From the NCBI GenBank assembly GCA_016296485.1, contig JAEDJF010000069.1, positions 1 to 7,901 of the forward strand: a DNA stretch of 7,901 nt. The letters run 5' to 3'. This stretch comes from Oscillospiraceae bacterium. Lineage in GTDB: Bacteria; Bacillota; Clostridia; Oscillospirales; Ruminococcaceae. Position 1 is the stretch's first letter. Each line of letters begins with the position of its first letter. The position numbers were made by a program, and so were the translations under genes. Under the pieces are notes generated by a model. It was not told where the DNA came from, did not search any database, and worked only from the letters and a program-made list of their open reading frames with translations. Positions 5,919 through 7,901 of the stretch are shown piece after piece.

Positions 5919-7280
5919 TTATTTCACGCTCCTGCGCCTTTTGTAAAAATGGACAGCGAGCCCGACGGCGAGCCCAAGCGCCGCGGGACAGACCCAGGCG
6001 AAGCCCAGATTCAGAAAAGGAACGAACTTTTCCGCCGCGGCGAGCAGCGGTCCGACGTTGAGCGCCTCGCCGAGTTCCCCGGGAAGGGAGCGCAAAAGGT
6101 CGAGGATTGCCGCCGGAATAGTGAACGCCGTTACCGCGACGTAAACCGCCGGGTCGTTTTGATAAAAGCGCCCAGCCAAAGTAAGCAGTATAAGGGTTAT
6201 CGCCAGAGGATAGAGGAACATCAGAACCGGAACGGAATAGGAAAGTATCGCGTTGAGCCCGGTGTTCGCGATGAGGAAGGCGGCAACGCTGAAGCCCACA
6301 GCCCAGACCGGGTACGACGGACCTTTGGGGAACATTTTGCAGAAGGTTTCGGAACAGCTTGTCACAAGCCCGATGGACGTTTTAAGACAAGCCATCGTCA
6401 CAATGATTGCAAGGATAATTCCCCCCGCCGTTCCGAAATAGTGGCTCGAAAGCGCCGCCAGCGCTTCGCCTCCGTTGGCAAAGAGCGGCAGCCCGCCTCG
6501 GCTCTGGGCGCCGACGAGCGTCGCCGCAACGTAGATGAGCGCCATCAGCGCGCAGCTGAAAACGCCGGCTTTTACCGTGTTGGCGGCGACCGCCCCGTCC
6601 TCTTTCACTCCGAGCCCACGGATTACGTCCACCACAACGACGCCGAAGAGCAGCGCCGCCAGCGTATCCATTGTGTTGTAGCCCTCAAGGCAGCCGGTTA
6701 AGAAAGGGATTTCGCTGTATTCCTGGGCTGGCTCCGCCGCGTAAATTGAGCCGAGGGGGTTAAAGAGCGCCACCACAACGAGAAGCCCGAGGAAAACCAG
6801 GAACACCGGGTTTATTATCCTTCCTATCCAGGTCAGGATTCCGCTCGGGCGGAGAGAGAACCAAAGCACCGCAGCGAAAAACGCCAGCGAAAAAATAGTC
6901 AGCGCAAGCCCCGAGTCCCGTTCCCCCATCATCGGCGCTATTCCCACCGCGTACGATACCGTCGCGCAGCGCGGAACGGCGAAGAACGGTCCTATGGTCA
7001 GCGAAAGGGCGCAGGTAAAAAACACGCCGTAGCGGCGCCCTACCCTGCTGCTGAGCTCCATAAGACTGCTGCTGCGGCTTATTCCAAGGGCGGCAACGCC
7101 GAGCAGCGGGATTCCAACGCCCGTTACGGTAAATCCGATTATCGCCTGCCAGACGTTCTGTCCCGCAAGCTGTCCCATATGCACCGGGAAAATAAGGTTC
7201 CCGGCGCCGAAAAACATTCCGAAAAGCATACTTGCCAGAACGGTCAGTTCCCGGGCGGTAAGTTTCTGTTTGCGCTCCAT
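5919..7280 (-). CDS. brnQ: Branched-chain amino acid:cation symporter, LIVCS/BrnQ family
   Basis: This membrane carrier imports leucine, isoleucine and valine with Na+ or H+. The 453-residue length is normal for the family, whose members have about 12 transmembrane helices; the sequence is hydrophobic throughout with short charged loops. The N-terminal family signature is clear: ASMLFGMFFGAGNLIFPVHMGQLAG at about 16-40. GPFFAVPRCATVSYAVGI (about 97-114) and a conserved segment ending TSIGLVTSCSETF also fit. The C-terminus KRRRSVK is basic, as expected for a cytoplasmic tail. AGGGGAG (7287-7293) lies 6 bases before the ATG, and an excellent promoter lies upstream, so the gene is a single-gene unit with its own terminator. 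The 5' leader is only about 46 bases, too short for a T-box or a leucine attenuator; control, if any, would be by a DNA-binding protein. It is flanked on both sides by copies of the non-coding repeat. Confidence 0.95.
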   Translation of the reverse strand: MERKQKLTARELTVLASMLFGMFFGAGNLIFPVHMGQLAGQNVWQAIIGFTVTGVGIPLLGVAALGISRSSSLMELSSRVGRRYGVFFTCALSLTIGPFFAVPRCATVSYAVGIAPMMGERDSGLALTIFSLAFFAAVLWFSLRPSGILTWIGRIINPVFLVFLGLLVVVALFNPLGSIYAAEPAQEYSEIPFLTGCLEGYNTMDTLAALLFGVVVVDVIRGLGVKEDGAVAANTVKAGVFSCALMALIYVAATLVGAQSRGGLPLFANGGEALAALSSHYFGTAGGIILAIIVTMACLKTSIGLVTSCSETFCKMFPKGPSYPVWAVGFSVAAFLIANTGLNAILSYSVPVLMFLYPLAITLILLTLAGRFYQNDPAVYVAVTAFTIPAAILDLLRSLPGELGEALNVGPLLAAAEKFVPFLNLGFAWVCPAALGLAVGLAVHFYKRRRSVK

Positions 7281-7333
7281 AGTTTTCTCCCCTCACCTTT
7301 TTCGTTTTTTTGGATATTATATTTGTTTTGTAT

Positions 7334-7362
7334 ATAATATCATCAAAAATTTTCCCGGTCAA
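7334..7362 (-). promoter_or_regulatory. Sigma-A promoter of brnQ
   Basis: On the reverse strand TTGACC (7362-7357) and TATTAT (7339-7334) are 17 bases apart, with TGA just before the -10 box giving an extended -10. Transcription should begin near 7327, about 46 bases before the start codon. CCCG and CGGG arms at 7354-7357 and 7373-7376 bracket the -35 box and might be an operator, though they are very short. Confidence 0.8.
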
Positions 7363-7419
7363 CAAATATTAACGGGCTTTTTGCCGCAGAATAAAACATT
7401 TGTAATTTTCCGGCGGGGA

Positions 7420-7583
7420 TTTTTACCAAACTGGATTTATACTGTAACCGAAGTTTAGCCGCTCCCTCACAAACTCATCAAAAAGCGGCGGTATTATTTA
7501 GTCAGAGCAAGAGAGATGTTAGTTTCCGAGCAATTCTAACAAATCAATTTGAGCGGCGAGCCGAAAGGTCCGCCGCTTTTTTT
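7420..7583 (+). repeat. Copy 2 of the duplicated structured element, candidate small RNA
   Basis: This is the second copy of the element at 5702-5870, in the same orientation. Identical blocks lie at 7442-7463, 7467-7480, 7487-7500 and 7503-7541. The linker between the last block and the terminator is shorter (11 bases, against 17 in copy 1) and unrelated in sequence, while the terminator left arm and GAAA loop are the same. GCCGCTC (7458-7464) is complementary to GAGCGGC (7551-7557); relative to copy 1 the pair T-A has become C-G, a compensatory change. TATACT at 7438-7443 is a possible -10 box in nearly the same place as TATAAG of copy 1. It starts about 57 bases upstream of the -35 box of the divergent brnQ promoter. 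It does not encode a protein of useful size. Confidence 0.6.
7553..7583 (+). terminator. GAAA-capped intrinsic terminator of repeat copy 2
   Basis: GCGGCGAGCC and GGTCCGCCGC surround a GAAA loop, followed by seven T. The left arm equals that of copy 1. The right arm has one base changed, which introduces an A-C mismatch, so the hairpin is slightly weaker. Confidence 0.8.
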
Positions 7584-7878
7584 GCGTGCTCATCCGTGCT
7601 CAAAGAAATCAAATTGTAACGGTTTTGTATTTTCTTTCATTTTGGCAAATCACGGTAAAAAACCGCGTTTTTTGGGCTTTTTTTGCGAAAAAATCGCTTC
7701 CGAGCCCAAGATTTGTCCAACCCTGCGAGGGCGCCCCCGCTTTTCGTCCCGAAAAGCCCCGAAATGACCGAAATCCGCGCCGCCAGCCCCGGCGGCGCTT
7801 TTTGCCAAAGCGCCCCCAAACCTCCCGCCGCGCCCTTTTCCTCCGCGCTCAAAAAAATATTTTAGGAGGAAAACTAAC
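7584..7878 (+). other. Gene-free spacer with several hairpins upstream of the last gene
   Basis: No convincing gene lies here. Short open frames exist on both strands, but their translations are low-complexity and Arg/Pro-rich and lack ribosome binding sites. The stretch is structured on the plus strand: GGGCT (7674-7678) with AGCCC (7703-7707), enclosing GCGA/TCGC (7685-7688, 7694-7697); GCTTTTCG/CGAAAAGC around three bases (7739-7757); a terminator hairpin at 7777-7803; and GGCGCTTT/AAAGCGCC (7794-7801, 7807-7814), which overlaps the terminator right arm. The 7-base GTGCTCA also occurs twice near 7586-7601. A convincing promoter for the next gene was not found. Confidence 0.5.
7777..7803 (+). 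terminator. Intrinsic terminator or attenuator upstream of the last gene
   Basis: GCGCCGCC and GGCGGCGC form a perfect 8-base-pair stem around AGCCCC, followed by five T. There is no gene on this strand between the previous terminator (7583) and here. It either ends a small transcript or acts as an attenuator in the leader of the gene at 7879, 76 bases further on. Confidence 0.65.
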
Positions 7879-7901
7879 ATGAAAAAAGCACTTGCTCTTG
7901 T
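7879..7901 (+). CDS. Start of a gene, possibly an exported protein (only 7 codons in window)
   Basis: ATG at 7879 opens MKKALAL and runs off the right edge. A perfect AGGAGGA (7864-7870) lies 8 bases upstream, which is the main evidence that this is a real start. Two lysines followed by a hydrophobic run resemble the n- and h-regions of a signal peptide, as in secreted proteins and solute-binding lipoproteins. Seven residues are too few to say more. Confidence 0.65.

Noticed and set aside
7281..7333. A T-box or leucine-sensing leader for brnQ.
   Set aside because: The predicted leader is about 46 bases, far too short, and has no terminator hairpin or T-box sequence.
5702..7583. Integron attC-like sites or an insertion sequence bounded by the repeats.
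   Set aside because: The repeats are direct rather than inverted, lack the paired R and L boxes of attC, and no integrase or transposase is present. brnQ has its own promoter, unlike a cassette gene.
7549..7882. Short frames of 60-98 residues in the spacer before the last gene.
   Set aside because: Compositions are Arg/Pro- or Gly-rich, frames overlap on both strands, no ribosome binding site fits, and they run through terminator hairpins.

Overview
The window looks like chromosomal DNA of a GC-rich Clostridia-type Firmicute (Bacillota), possibly an Oscillospirales gut commensal. This rests on strong AGGAGG-like ribosome binding sites, sigma-A-type promoters, TTG starts, a Firmicutes-type phosphatidylserine synthase, and an ABC permease with a long coiled-coil insert. 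The taxonomy is inference. No tRNA, rRNA, CRISPR array, transposase or phage gene is visible.

Layout. Positions 1-3022 (minus strand) hold a two-gene ABC exporter operon: a LolD/MacB-type ATPase, then, 38 bases on, a very large FtsX-type permease that runs off the left edge. Its coding frame is open for about 2.28 kb. A 180-base divergent region (3023-3202) separates it from a plus-strand CDP-alcohol phosphotransferase, probably phosphatidylserine synthase (3203-3826), which ends in a clear intrinsic terminator. A cytoplasmic family 2 glycoside hydrolase (3881-5632) follows on the same strand. A branched-chain amino acid symporter, BrnQ (5919-7280), lies on the minus strand with its own promoter and terminator. 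At the right edge a new plus-strand gene begins at 7879 with an export-signal-like start (MKKALAL).

The most interesting part is non-coding. A roughly 165-base element occurs twice in the same orientation, at 5702-5870 and 7420-7583, on either side of brnQ. The copies share blocks of 22, 14, 14 and 39 identical bases, with identical spacing between these blocks. Each copy ends in a GAAA-capped intrinsic terminator. Each also has an upstream GCCGCTY segment able to pair with RAGCGGC at the base of that terminator, and one base pair of this helix changes from T-A to C-G between copies. This suggests a duplicated structured small RNA or RNA-encoding repeat. I could not match it to a known family. 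A second structured, gene-free stretch (7584-7878) lies before the last gene.

The genes do not form one pathway. The ABC pair acts at the envelope, PssA makes membrane lipid, the GH2 enzyme processes an imported glycoside, and BrnQ takes up leucine, isoleucine and valine.
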